DNA of 64,000 nt from CADEED01 sp035502995 (GTDB lineage: Bacteria; Pseudomonadota; Gammaproteobacteria; Steroidobacterales; Steroidobacteraceae): assembly GCA_035502995.1 (NCBI GenBank), contig DATJTW010000064.1, positions 1-64,000 of the forward strand, written 5' to 3'. A model generated the notes under the pieces. The model did not search any database. It saw only the letters and a list, made by a program, of their open reading frames with translations, and had not been told where the DNA came from. Made by a program: the position numbers and the translations under genes. This document shows positions 7,054 through 15,310 of this stretch, piece by piece. How positions within the stretch are numbered: the first letter of the stretch is position 1; each line of letters begins with the position of its first letter.

Positions 7054-8348
7054 TCACTTCCCGTGATCGCGACTTCGTCGCGGTAAAACCCCTTGATCGC
7101 CGGCACCGCCGTGCGCAGCACGTCGCGCTCGCCCTGGGTCAGCGCCGGATGCCAGACGTCGAAGATCAGGATCGCGCGCGGCGAGTCGCTGTCGTTCCAG
7201 GCCTCGTGCTCGATCGTGTCGTCGAACACCCAGGCTTTGCCCGTCTCCCATTCGCGGGTTTCGGACCCGACGCGGAAGCGGCAGTTCCCGGGCACCACGA
7301 GCGGCAAGTGGACGATCAGGCGTGAATTGGTAACACCCGTGTGCGGCGGAATGTGTGATTTTTTGTCGAGGATGGAGAAGAACGCGGTGGGCGCGTAACC
7401 CGGCACGTTGGCATGCGGCAGCTTCGCGAGCAGCGCCGCCGTCTTCGGGCAACGGTCGGCATGGGCGTCGACGCGCAAGCCGTCCCGCCACAGGAAGAAC
7501 GCGCTCCAGCGGCGCGACTTGTTCAGGTCCTTCCACTGGTCGAGCGGCACGCCGTCCGGGTAATCGATGTATGGCACGGCGCCGCCGGCATCCTCGAGCA
7601 CCGCGCGTTCGAACTCGGCGCGGATCTCGCCGGTCGCCGCCTCGAGTTCGGGCAACCAGGGGAATTGTTCGCGCGAATAGAACTCGTCGGACGGCAGCCG
7701 CGGCACGTGCAGGAACGTCGGCTGCGGTAGATAGATGCGCTTCGCGCCCGTCAGCGCGGCCAGCGCGTGTTCGGCACGCGCCAGCTCGCCGGCCGGATGT
7801 CCGGCGCGCACGGGCTCGAGCGAGGCGGCGAGGTGCGCCGCCAGTTCCGCGTCGTTGCGCTGGACGACATCCACCGCGTGCTTGAACGCCGGTTGCAGCG
7901 CCGCCGGCAGCATCGTGCTCGGCGATACGGTCTGCAACGCGTTCTGGTAGACGCTCGCCGCCGCGCGGATCTTGCCGCGCCGTTCGAAGAGATCGCCCTT
8001 CTGCAGCAGCGCGAGCAGGTTGCGCGGCTCGATCTTGAGCACGGCCTGCAGCGCGCGTTCTTCCTGTTCGCCGTCGCCGAGCGCGCGCCATGCCGTCGCG
8101 AGGTTCATGCGCAGCGCGGCGTTCGCCGGCTCGCTGCGGATCGCGCGTTCGAGCAGCTCGCGCGCCCGTGCCGGATTGCCGCCCTGCAGCTCGCGGATCG
8201 CGCGCGCGTTGAGCACCAGCGGGTGCGCGGGACCGGCGCCCTCGGCCCGCACCAGCAGGCGCTCCGCTTCGTCGCGCTGACCCGCGGCGTGCGCCCGCTC
8301 GGCCTGCTGGATCAGCCCGCGAATCAGCGATTCGTCGGTCGCGGCCAA
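7050..8348 (-). CDS. TPR protein with aspartyl/asparaginyl beta-hydroxylase domain
   Basis: The gene encodes about 432 residues. The N-terminal half is built of TPR-like helical pairs (AERAHAAGQRDEAERLLVRAE, ARAIRELQGGNPARARELLERAI, LALLQKGDLFERRGKI). The C-terminal half has the Asp_Arg_Hydrox fold: HIPPHTGVTNSRLIVHLPL, the WETGKAWVFDDTIEHEAWN core with iron-binding His, and AILIFDVWHP. Family members hydroxylate Asp/Asn in proteins using 2-oxoglutarate. No ATG exists near the expected start; TTG at 8348, five bases after the ompA stop, gives a natural N-terminus. The 3' end overlaps the next gene by ATGA. The target protein is unknown. Confidence 0.85.
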   Translation of the reverse strand: MAATDESLIRGLIQQAERAHAAGQRDEAERLLVRAEGAGPAHPLVLNARAIRELQGGNPARARELLERAIRSEPANAALRMNLATAWRALGDGEQEERALQAVLKIEPRNLLALLQKGDLFERRGKIRAAASVYQNALQTVSPSTMLPAALQPAFKHAVDVVQRNDAELAAHLAASLEPVRAGHPAGELARAEHALAALTGAKRIYLPQPTFLHVPRLPSDEFYSREQFPWLPELEAATGEIRAEFERAVLEDAGGAVPYIDYPDGVPLDQWKDLNKSRRWSAFFLWRDGLRVDAHADRCPKTAALLAKLPHANVPGYAPTAFFSILDKKSHIPPHTGVTNSRLIVHLPLVVPGNCRFRVGSETREWETGKAWVFDDTIEHEAWNDSDSPRAILIFDVWHPALTQGERDVLRTAVPAIKGFYRDEVAITGSE

Positions 8349-8353
8349 CCGGT

Positions 8354-9640
8354 TCAGTTCAGTACGCGCAGCACCACGCGACGGTTGGCCTGGCGGCCTG
8401 CGTCGGTGTTGTTGCTCGCGATCGGCTGGCGCTCGCCGTAACCACGCGAGGTCAGCGCGTTCTGGACGCCGCCATCGTGCAGGTACTTGAGCACCGTCTC
8501 CGCGCGCCGCGCGGAGAGATCGAGGTTGTATGCATCCGAGCCACGGCTGTCCGTGTGACCGGCGACCTCGAGGTTGAGCTCGGGATAGCGCTTGAGCGTC
8601 GCGATCGCACCTTCGAGGACCGGGATGCTCTCGGGCAGCAGATCGGCCTTGTTGGTCTCGAACACGACACCCGGCAGCTTGATCTCGTCCTTGAACGAGC
8701 AACCGATCGCGTCCACGCGATCGCCCTTGGGTGTGTCGGGGCACTTGTCCTGGCTGTCGACCACGCCGTCGCCGTCCGTGTCGAGCTCGCAGCCCTTCTC
8801 GTCGACCTTCGCGCCGGCCGGCGTGTTCGGGCACTGGTCGCGGCTGTCGCCGACGCCGTCGCCATCGCTGTCGAGCTCGCAACCGGTGGCGTCGACCTTG
8901 GCACCGGCGGGCGTGCTCGGGCACTTGTCGATGTCGTTGGTCACGCCGTCGCCGTCGTCGTCCTGCGGCAGCGGGCATCCCTTCGAATCCACCGGCGTCC
9001 CGGCGGGCGTGCCGGGGCACTGGTCGGCGTCATCGTTCACGCCGTCACCGTCGGTGTCGACGACGCGGCGCGCGGGCGAGCCGCCCCAGGAATACTGGAT
9101 GCCGAGGCCGGCGACGTAGTCGACCGCCTTGCCGATCCCGGAGTTGTCGCCGAGGCCGCGGCGTGCGCCGAGGTCGGCGCGCAGCTGCATGGTGCTGCCG
9201 TCGTCCTTCGGCGTGCCCAGGCCGATGAGCAGGCCGACGCCGCCGAGCGCGGCGAGATTCGTGTCGTCGTCGGCACCGGGCTTGAAGAGTGTCTTGATGC
9301 GCGCCAGGCCGAGGCTCAGGAACGGATTCACGCGACCTTCACGGTAGAAGATGCGGTTCGCCGAGAGGCCGAAGCCCTGGATCTCGAGCGAGTTGTTGTT
9401 GCCGGCGCGGTCGTGCTCGGAACCGAACAGGGAGATCTGCGCGTCCCAGTTGGTGTTCAGCGTGCGGCCGAAAGCCAGCGTGACGCCGGCGTCGTCATCG
9501 GCCAGGCGGTCGTCGTCCAGCCACAGCGCGTTGAGCTGCGGCGCGATGTACCAGCTGCCTTCCGGGGCGCCCGCCAGCGCCGTGCCCGTCATGGACAGGC
9601 CGACCAGCAAAGCGAGCATCGCCTTTGCGAATGTCTTCAT
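8354..9640 (-). CDS. OmpA-family outer-membrane protein with thrombospondin type-3 repeats
   Basis: The gene encodes 428 residues. A signal peptide (about 1-23) leads into an eight-stranded OmpA-like barrel (about 25-187), then four Ca-binding DxDGDG-type repeats with paired Cys (195-314), then an OmpA/MotB peptidoglycan-binding domain (about 322-428) with VAGHTDSRGSDAYNLDLSARRA and NRRVVLRVLN. It ties the outer membrane to the cell wall. It is followed directly by the hydroxylase gene; the Asp-rich repeats make it a candidate substrate, by inference only. The 5' leader contains a GC-rich hairpin (9666-9686), and GGAG lies eight bases before the ATG. Confidence 0.95.
   Translation of the reverse strand: MKTFAKAMLALLVGLSMTGTALAGAPEGSWYIAPQLNALWLDDDRLADDDAGVTLAFGRTLNTNWDAQISLFGSEHDRAGNNNSLEIQGFGLSANRIFYREGRVNPFLSLGLARIKTLFKPGADDDTNLAALGGVGLLIGLGTPKDDGSTMQLRADLGARRGLGDNSGIGKAVDYVAGLGIQYSWGGSPARRVVDTDGDGVNDDADQCPGTPAGTPVDSKGCPLPQDDDGDGVTNDIDKCPSTPAGAKVDATGCELDSDGDGVGDSRDQCPNTPAGAKVDEKGCELDTDGDGVVDSQDKCPDTPKGDRVDAIGCSFKDEIKLPGVVFETNKADLLPESIPVLEGAIATLKRYPELNLEVAGHTDSRGSDAYNLDLSARRAETVLKYLHDGGVQNALTSRGYGERQPIASNNTDAGRQANRRVVLRVLN
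8699..9058 (-). repeat. Four thrombospondin type-3-like repeats in OmpA
   Basis: Residues 195-314 hold four units of roughly 30-35 residues with the pattern DxDGDGVxDxxDxCPxTPxGxxVDxxGC. The DNA copies are diverged, so this is an old protein repeat and not a recent expansion. Confidence 0.9.
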
Positions 9641-9701
9641 GATTCTTCTCCGATCCCTGTGTACCGGGGCCGTCTTGCCGGGCCCCTAGCAAGTGCCCGG
9701 A

Positions 9702-9707
9702 ATCATA
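9702..9707 (-). promoter_or_regulatory. Possible -10 element of the ompA promoter
   Basis: Read leftward, TATGAT lies about 60 bases before the ompA ATG in the 95-bp gap after the DUF192 gene. No good -35 box is seen at 16-18 bp, so the assignment is weak. A small hairpin (GCCCC 9713-9717, GGGGC 9721-9725) lies just upstream and could end the DUF192 transcript. Confidence 0.3.
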
Positions 9708-9735
9708 CGCGAGCCCCACGGGGGCCGGTAATCCG

Positions 9736-10245
9736 TCAATGGCTTACGAGAGCCGGATGGGTGACGAGCTGTCCGGCATGCAGGCCGAGTCGGCGCGCCT
9801 CGCCGCCCGCGATCTCGAGCACCGCGCGGGCCGGCTTGTCGCTGCGGATGAGGTCGAGCGAGTGCGGCACCGCGTTCTCGTGGATCTGCTGGATGCGGTT
9901 GTCCGAGTCGATGAACACCATGTCCAGCGCGATGTAGGTGTTCTTCATCCACATGCTGATGTCCTTCGGCTGGTCGTGGACGAACAACATGCCGCGCAGG
10001 TCGGGCAGGTCGCGCACGAACATCAGCCCCTGCGACTGGCGTCGCGGGCTGTCGGCCAGCCAGACCTGGAAGGTGTACTTCACCTTCTTGCCCTCGGAGA
10101 TCTCGAGCTTGTCCTGCGGAAACGCCGCGAGATCCTCGATCGGACCGCTCTGCGCCTGCGCGCAGCCGGCGGCGAATCCGAGGGAGACGACGAGCGCGAC
10201 GCAGGCGGCGCGCAGGAACTCAACGGGACGGTGCTGGGGCTTCAT
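9736..10245 (-). CDS. DUF192 family exported protein
   Basis: The gene encodes 169 residues. After a hydrophobic export signal (RAACVALVVSLGFAAGCAQAQ) it shows the full DUF192 pattern: RRQSQGLMFVRDL, GMLFVHDQPKDISMWMKNTYIALDMVFID, and LEIAGGEARRLGLHAGQ. DUF192 proteins are small periplasmic or secreted proteins without a settled biochemical role. ATG 10245 is taken; 10254 (MTAMKP) is equally possible. The start overlaps the end of the upstream gene at 10220 by 26 nt, so the two are probably co-transcribed. Confidence 0.88.
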   Translation of the reverse strand: MKPQHRPVEFLRAACVALVVSLGFAAGCAQAQSGPIEDLAAFPQDKLEISEGKKVKYTFQVWLADSPRRQSQGLMFVRDLPDLRGMLFVHDQPKDISMWMKNTYIALDMVFIDSDNRIQQIHENAVPHSLDLIRSDKPARAVLEIAGGEARRLGLHAGQLVTHPALVSH

Positions 10246-10816
10246 GGCGGTCATCGTCCCCGAATTCGACGCGGCCTGCAAAATCGAAGCTCGTGATCAC
10301 GACGCGTTCGGTCTGCGCCGGGTTGGCGGCCGGGCCGACACAGAAACCCCGCGCGACCACGCGGTACACGGCGCGGTTGCCGCCCAGCGTCTCGACGCGG
10401 CGCTGGCTGGCCGTGTCCGTGGTGCACTTGTCGTCGCCGCGCGTGGCGAACAGCCGCTTCTCGCCCTCGAACAGCAGCGTGACGTTCGTACGCAGGGCCC
10501 GCCCGTCGCCGCCTTCCGCGAGATCGGCGATGCCGAACACCAGCCGGATCCGGCGGCCGTCGCCGCGCAGCGGTCCGCCGATGCTGACGCGCACGCCGTG
10601 CCCGGACGGCCGCGGCGCGCCTTCGCACTCCATCTGCGCATCCTTCCAGTCGAGGTCGAGGTCCAGGGCACCGCGGACGCGCGCGCGCAGGTAGCCATCG
10701 CCGGCCACGAGGCAGCCGGTCGGTTTGGGTGTCGGATTTCCGGAAGAAGCCTCTCCGGCCAGCGACGGCGCGACGAGGGCGCAGGCGAACAGCAGCGCGA
10801 TGGCGCGATCTGACAT
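10220..10816 (-). CDS. Secreted protein of unknown function
   Basis: The gene encodes 198 residues. A signal peptide (MSDRAIALLFACALVAPSLA) is followed by a mainly beta-strand body with four Cys (CLVAGDG, MECEG, DDKCTTDT, GFCVGP) that could form two disulfides. Patterns such as VRVSIGGPLRGDGRRIRLVFGI and RVVITSFDFAGRVEFGD suggest a beta-sandwich, but no family is recognised. It starts the DUF192 pair and is divergent from glgC, with a 49-bp gap. Confidence 0.75.
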   Translation of the reverse strand: MSDRAIALLFACALVAPSLAGEASSGNPTPKPTGCLVAGDGYLRARVRGALDLDLDWKDAQMECEGAPRPSGHGVRVSIGGPLRGDGRRIRLVFGIADLAEGGDGRALRTNVTLLFEGEKRLFATRGDDKCTTDTASQRRVETLGGNRAVYRVVARGFCVGPAANPAQTERVVITSFDFAGRVEFGDDDRHEAPAPSR

Positions 10817-10838
10817 GCGGGTACGGTAGCACGCACCC

Positions 10839-10844
10839 TATACT
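10839..10844 (+). promoter_or_regulatory. Possible -10 element of the glgC promoter
   Basis: TATACT (5 of 6 to consensus) lies 22 bases before the glgC ATG in the divergent gap. A CTGACA hexamer at 10810-10815 is too far for a standard -35 (23-bp spacing), so the promoter is tentative. Confidence 0.35.
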
Positions 10845-10865
10845 TCGAAAAAACGAGGGGACCCA

Positions 10866-12131
10866 ATGGCCAAGCGACCCGCACGCGCAACTTCCGGACG
10901 ATACGTGAGCCGTCTAACCAGTGGCACGCTCGCGGTCATCATGGCGGGCGGCCGTGGCGAACGGTTGAAGGGCCTGACCGAGAACCGCGCCAAGCCGGCC
11001 ACGCCGTTCGGCGGCAAGTTCCGCATCATCGACTTCGTGCTGTCGAACTGCGTGAACTCGGGCATCCGCCAGATCACCGTGCTGACGCAGTACAAGGCGC
11101 AGTCGCTGATCCAGCACATCCATCGCGGCTGGGGTTACATGCGCGGCGAGTTCGGCGAGTTCGTCGAAGTCATCCCCGCGCAGCAGAAGACCGGCAACCA
11201 CTGGTACCGCGGTACCGCGGACGCGGTCTACCAGAACATCGACGTCATGCACGCGCACCGCCCGAAGCACGTGCTCGTGCTGGCCGGCGATCACATCTAC
11301 AAGATGGATTACGGCCCGATGATCGCGTACCACGTCGAGAAGGGTGCCGACATCACCGTCGGCGTCGTCGAAGTGCCGATCGCAGACGCGAAGGAGTTCG
11401 GCGTCCTCACGGTGACCGAGTGGAATCGCGTCACGCGGTTCGTCGAGAAGTCGCCGACGCCGGACCCCATGCCCGGCCGCCCCGACGTCGCGCTGGCCTC
11501 CATGGGCATCTACGTCTTCAACCCCGACCTGCTCGAGAAGATGCTCATCGCCGACGCCGCGAACGAGAACTCGAAACACGATTTCGGCAAGAACATCGTC
11601 CCGGACGCCATCGAGAAGCTGCAGGTCTTTGCGTATCCATTCCGGGACGTCAAGACGCGAGCGCAATCGTATTGGCGCGATGTCGGAACAATCGACGCCT
11701 TTTACGAAGCCAACATCGAGATGGTCTGGGTCAATCCCGAGCTCAACATCTACGACGAGGACTGGCCGATCTGGACCTACCAGGCGCAGACGCCGCCCGC
11801 CAAGTTCGTGCTCGACGACGAGGGCCGCCGCGGCGTCGCCATCAACTCGCTGGTCTCGGGCGGCACCATCATCTCGGGCGCGACCGTGCGCGAGTCGCTG
11901 CTGTTCTCCGGCGTACGCGTCGAGGAGCGCTCGAACGTCGAACGGTCGGTGATCCTGCCGAACGTGCGCATCGGCCCGAACTGCCAGATCCGCAATGCGA
12001 TCATCGACGAGGGCTGCGAGATCGCGGCCGGCACCCGCATCGGCCACGACCGCGACGAGGACTCGAAACGATTCCTGGTGACGGAGAAGGGCGTCGTGCT
12101 GGTCACGCCGGACATGCTCCACCATGCATAG
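10866..12131 (+). CDS. glgC: Glucose-1-phosphate adenylyltransferase
   Basis: This 421-residue enzyme makes ADP-glucose from ATP and glucose 1-phosphate, the committed step of glycogen synthesis. The N-terminal nucleotidyltransferase domain has AVIMAGGRGERLKGLTENRAKPATPFGG and the activator-site region KFRIIDFVLSNCVNSGI; VLAGDHIYKMDY holds the metal-binding Asp. The C-terminal left-handed beta-helix is visible (GVAINSLVSGGTIISGATVRESLLF, RIGPNCQIRNAIIDEGCEI). The ATG has GAGGGG four to five bases upstream. The 3' end overlaps the LEA14-like gene by 8 nt, and glgA converges from downstream. Confidence 0.97.
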   Translation: MAKRPARATSGRYVSRLTSGTLAVIMAGGRGERLKGLTENRAKPATPFGGKFRIIDFVLSNCVNSGIRQITVLTQYKAQSLIQHIHRGWGYMRGEFGEFVEVIPAQQKTGNHWYRGTADAVYQNIDVMHAHRPKHVLVLAGDHIYKMDYGPMIAYHVEKGADITVGVVEVPIADAKEFGVLTVTEWNRVTRFVEKSPTPDPMPGRPDVALASMGIYVFNPDLLEKMLIADAANENSKHDFGKNIVPDAIEKLQVFAYPFRDVKTRAQSYWRDVGTIDAFYEANIEMVWVNPELNIYDEDWPIWTYQAQTPPAKFVLDDEGRRGVAINSLVSGGTIISGATVRESLLFSGVRVEERSNVERSVILPNVRIGPNCQIRNAIIDEGCEIAAGTRIGHDRDEDSKRFLVTEKGVVLVTPDMLHHA

Positions 12132-12579
12132 GACGGCCCGCGTCCTCGCCGCCACGCTCGCGACGGCGCTGCTCGCCGCCGGCTGCGCGACGACGAAGCT
12201 CCAGGCGCCGCAGCTCACCGTGATGTCGATGCAGGTGCAGTCGGCGGACCTGTTCTCCCAGCGCATGCTGGTGCACATGCGCGTCGTGAATCCGAACGCG
12301 CGCGAGTTGCCGGTGAAGTCGATCGACTACCGCATCGTCGTCGACGGTGCGGACCTCGCGCAGGGGATGGCGGACAAGCCGTTCGTGGTTCCCGCGATGG
12401 GCGAAGCGGAGTTCGACGTGCAGGTGACCGCGAACCTCGCCACGGCGCTCTCGCAGATCCTCGGCCGCAAGGGCTCGAAGGACACGCTCGACTACCGCCT
12501 GATCGGCAGCGTCTCTTTATCCAGCGGCTTTCTGCGCCGGATTCCGTTTGATGAGCGCGGCAGCGTCAAGCTGAAGTAG
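12124..12579 (+). CDS. LEA14-like (LEA type 2/WHy) lipoprotein
   Basis: The gene encodes 151 residues. A lipobox (LLAAGC) ends the signal, and the rest matches the LEA14/WHy pattern: VQSADLFSQRMLVHMRVVNPNARELPVKSIDYRIVVDG, then VPAMGEAEFDVQVTANLATALSQIL and YRLIGSVSLSSGFLRRIPFDERGSV. Such proteins are tied to desiccation or envelope stress; the exact role is unknown. The ATG lies inside the glgC end (8-nt overlap) and the last 63 bases overlap the 3' end of glgA on the other strand. Confidence 0.88.
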   Translation: MHRTARVLAATLATALLAAGCATTKLQAPQLTVMSMQVQSADLFSQRMLVHMRVVNPNARELPVKSIDYRIVVDGADLAQGMADKPFVVPAMGEAEFDVQVTANLATALSQILGRKGSKDTLDYRLIGSVSLSSGFLRRIPFDERGSVKLK

Positions 12580-14037
12580 CTCCGCGAACAGCTTCAGGTA
12601 TTCGTTGCACTGGGTTTCCCACGAGAAATCCATGCGCATCGCGTTCTTGACGATGCGCTCCCACAGCGGCGGCTGCAGGTACCACTCCATCGCGATGCCG
12701 AACGCCCAGTCCATCGCGGCACTGTCGAAGTCGTTGAACACGATGCCGGTGCCGGCGCCCGTGGCTGGATCGAAATGCTGGACGGAATCCGCCAACCCGC
12801 CGGTCCTGCGCACGATCGGGATCGTGCCGTAGCGCAGGCTGTACATCTGGTTCAGGCCGCAGGGCTCGTATTGCGAGGGCATGAGGAACATGTCGCTCGC
12901 GCCCTCGATCCAGTGCGCGAGGCTCTCGTCGTAGCCGGCGAAGAACCAGACGCGGCCCGGATGCCGCGCCGACAGCCGGGAGAAGAAGCTTTCGTAGGTC
13001 GCGTCGCCGGTGCCGACGACCGCCACGCGCACGTCGTGCGACGACAGCAGCCTGGGCAGCGTATCCGTGAGCAGGTCGAAACCCTTCTGCGAGGCGAGTC
13101 GGCTGACGATGCCGAACAGCGGCACGCGGCCCTGCGTCGCCTTCATGTTCTGGCGCAGCAGGAAATTGCGTTTCAGCTCGGCCTTCGGCGTCAGGTCGTG
13201 CGGGCCGAAGTGGATCGGCAGGTACTTGTCGCGGCGCGGATCCCATTCCTCGTAGTCGACGCCGTTCAGGATGCCGCGCACGTCGCTGCCGCGCGCCGCG
13301 AGCGCACTCTGCATGCCCATGCCGTAGCGCGGCGTCGTGATCTCGCGCGCGTACGTCGGGCTGACGGTGGTCACGCAGTTCGCATGCAGGATGCCGTGCT
13401 TCAGCGCGTTGATCCGGCCGGCGCGCAGGTCGTCCTGGTGGAGTAGATAGGCATCGCCGGCCAGGTCGAGGTCGGCGACGTCGGCGGCGCTGAACTCGCC
13501 CTGGTAGCCGATGTTGTGGATGGTCATCACCGACTTCGCGGCGGCGAAGACCGGATCGTTCTTGTAGTTCGAGCGCAGCCACAGCGGCGCGAACGCCGTG
13601 TGCCAGTCGTGCGAGTGCACGATGTGCGGCCGGAAATTCATGCGCCGGCAGCATTCGAGCGCCGCGCGCGTCAGCACGAGGAAGCGGCGGTGCTCGTCGG
13701 CGTCGCCGGTGTACAGCGTGGGCCGCGCGTACAGGCCGTCGGACTCGACGAGGTAGACCGGGGTGGTCGAGCCGGGCAACACCGCGCGCCAGATGTCGAC
13801 GACGTATTCGTGCCGGCCGGTGACGATCGGCATCCCGATCAGCGGTTCGACGCGGTGCAGGTCGAGCTTGTCGCGCGCGATCTGCCGGTAGAAGGGCACG
13901 AACAGCCGCACGTCGTGGCCGCTCGCGGTGAGCTGGCGGGACAGGGCGCTCGCGACGTCGGCGAGGCCGCCACTCTTGGCGAGCGGGATGACCTCGGAGG
14001 CGATGGCGCAGATGTTCAGTTTCACGGCGGCGGGCAT
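12517..14037 (-). CDS. glgA: Glycogen synthase (ADP-glucose)
   Basis: This 506-residue GT5 enzyme extends alpha-1,4-glucan from ADP-glucose. The N-terminal ADP-glucose motif KSGGLADV is at the usual place; further signatures are HSHDWHTAF, TIHNIGYQGEF, GILNGVDYEEWDP, SRLASQKGFDLL and the active-site EPCGLNQMYSLRYGTIPIVRRTGGLADSV. ATG 14037 gives the usual family length; the GTG just before KLNIC is an alternative. It ends inside the convergent LEA14-like gene, which can create antisense overlap between the two glycogen transcripts. Confidence 0.97.
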   Translation of the reverse strand: MPAAVKLNICAIASEVIPLAKSGGLADVASALSRQLTASGHDVRLFVPFYRQIARDKLDLHRVEPLIGMPIVTGRHEYVVDIWRAVLPGSTTPVYLVESDGLYARPTLYTGDADEHRRFLVLTRAALECCRRMNFRPHIVHSHDWHTAFAPLWLRSNYKNDPVFAAAKSVMTIHNIGYQGEFSAADVADLDLAGDAYLLHQDDLRAGRINALKHGILHANCVTTVSPTYAREITTPRYGMGMQSALAARGSDVRGILNGVDYEEWDPRRDKYLPIHFGPHDLTPKAELKRNFLLRQNMKATQGRVPLFGIVSRLASQKGFDLLTDTLPRLLSSHDVRVAVVGTGDATYESFFSRLSARHPGRVWFFAGYDESLAHWIEGASDMFLMPSQYEPCGLNQMYSLRYGTIPIVRRTGGLADSVQHFDPATGAGTGIVFNDFDSAAMDWAFGIAMEWYLQPPLWERIVKNAMRMDFSWETQCNEYLKLFAELLQLDAAALIKRNPAQKAAG

Positions 14038-14085
14038 TCTAGCCGCTGTTTCCGGCTGGTAGCATTGCACCAGGTCTCCCTTCCC

Positions 14086-15264
14086 ATGCGTCGCGTTCTT
14101 ACATACCTGGCGGCTCTCGTGCTCGTCGTGGGCTCGCTCGGCGTCGGCGTCTTCACGGCCGACCTGCCGTTCTGGCAGCGCGCCTTCCAGTTGCCGCTCG
14201 CGCCGGACGATGCCTACCTACCGATCGCGACGCTGGGCGCCGACGCCGTGCCCGCGCCGCTGGCCACGGTGCCCGCCGCCGAGTCCGCCTTCGACGCGGC
14301 CACGCTCGACAACGTCGCGGCGCAGGCGCGCGACGCGGGCTCGCGCGCCTTGTTAGTCATGCGGCGCGGCCGGATCGAGGTCGAGCGTTACTTCGGCGCC
14401 GACGACGAGAACACGCTGATGCCCGCCGCGCTGATCGCGAAGCCGCTGGCCGCGATGGCGATCGGCCGCGCGCTGGCGGACGGCCGGATCGCCTCGCTGG
14501 ATGCGCCGCTCGGCCTCGCGCTCAACGAATGGAACGACGAGCCGCGGGGCCGGATCACGCCGCGCCAGCTGCTCGAGGAGACCAGCGGCCTCGAGACCGG
14601 CGGCGACATCGCCGGGCTCTACCAGCGCTCGCCGTGGACAAATCTTTCGAAGCTGCCCGCGTTCGCCACCAGCCGTGGCGTGCGCCTGATGCTCGGCAAC
14701 GATTTCCAGCGCACCGCGCTCGGCTTCCCGCTGAAACACGAGCCCGGCGGTTTCTACAACGTGTCGCCGGCGAACGTGCAGGTCGCCGCGGTGCTGATCG
14801 AGCGCCGCACCGGCACGGCCTACGAGAAATATCTCGACGAGAAACTGTGGCGGCCGCTGGGCGCCGGGCGCGCCGAGCTGCAGCTCGACCGGCGCGCCGG
14901 CATGCCGGCCGCGCATTGCTGCTGGCGCGCGACCGCGCGCGACGTGTTGCGCGTCGCGAATCTGCTCGCGTCGGACGGCGTGGTCGGCGGTCGCGCGGTG
15001 TTGCCGCCCGGCTGGGTGCGAGAGATGGCGAAGCCGTCGCGCGTCAACGCCGAGACCGGCCTCGAGCTCACGCGCGTCTCGCGCTCGGGGGTGCCGCTGT
15101 TGACCGCGGAAGACGACCAGGGCAGCTCGTTCTGGGTGCTGCCGGACCAGGGTCTCACCATCGTGAACATCGCCGGCCCGGGCGGCGAAGCCATGAGCCG
15201 GACGATGTCGCACCTGCCGGACGCGATGATCGCGGCGCTGAAGTCGGATTCGACGACACCCTAG
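14086..15264 (+). CDS. Beta-lactamase-family serine hydrolase homologue without catalytic Ser
   Basis: The gene encodes 392 residues. A signal/anchor helix (about 4-24) is followed by a class C beta-lactamase/esterase-like fold: VMRRGRIEVERYFGADDENTL, then GRALADGRIASLDAPL, TPRQLLEETSGLE, VLIERRTGTAYEKYLDEKLWRPLGA and DDQGSSFWVLPDQGLTIVNI. Where active members have Ser-x-x-Lys, this one reads Leu-Ile-Ala-Lys (116-119), and the Tyr-x-Asn site reads Val-Ser-Pro. It is probably not an active serine enzyme, though the fold is intact and the gene is undamaged. ATG 14086 is the first after the divergent glgA start. Confidence 0.85.
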   Translation: MRRVLTYLAALVLVVGSLGVGVFTADLPFWQRAFQLPLAPDDAYLPIATLGADAVPAPLATVPAAESAFDAATLDNVAAQARDAGSRALLVMRRGRIEVERYFGADDENTLMPAALIAKPLAAMAIGRALADGRIASLDAPLGLALNEWNDEPRGRITPRQLLEETSGLETGGDIAGLYQRSPWTNLSKLPAFATSRGVRLMLGNDFQRTALGFPLKHEPGGFYNVSPANVQVAAVLIERRTGTAYEKYLDEKLWRPLGAGRAELQLDRRAGMPAAHCCWRATARDVLRVANLLASDGVVGGRAVLPPGWVREMAKPSRVNAETGLELTRVSRSGVPLLTAEDDQGSSFWVLPDQGLTIVNIAGPGGEAMSRTMSHLPDAMIAALKSDSTTP

Positions 15265-15310
15265 CCCCGCCGCAAGCTTCGGGTCGCAACGCCGCGGCCG
15301 CCTGTTCAGA

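Noticed and set aside
8348..9020. N-terminal extension of the hydroxylase frame into ompA
   Set aside because: It is the shadow of the OmpA repeats; the TPR-like protein begins at the TTG after the ompA stop.
14086..15264. Calling the serine-hydrolase homologue a pseudogene
   Set aside because: The frame is full length, has a signal sequence and normal codon use; only the catalytic residues differ, so an altered function is more likely.
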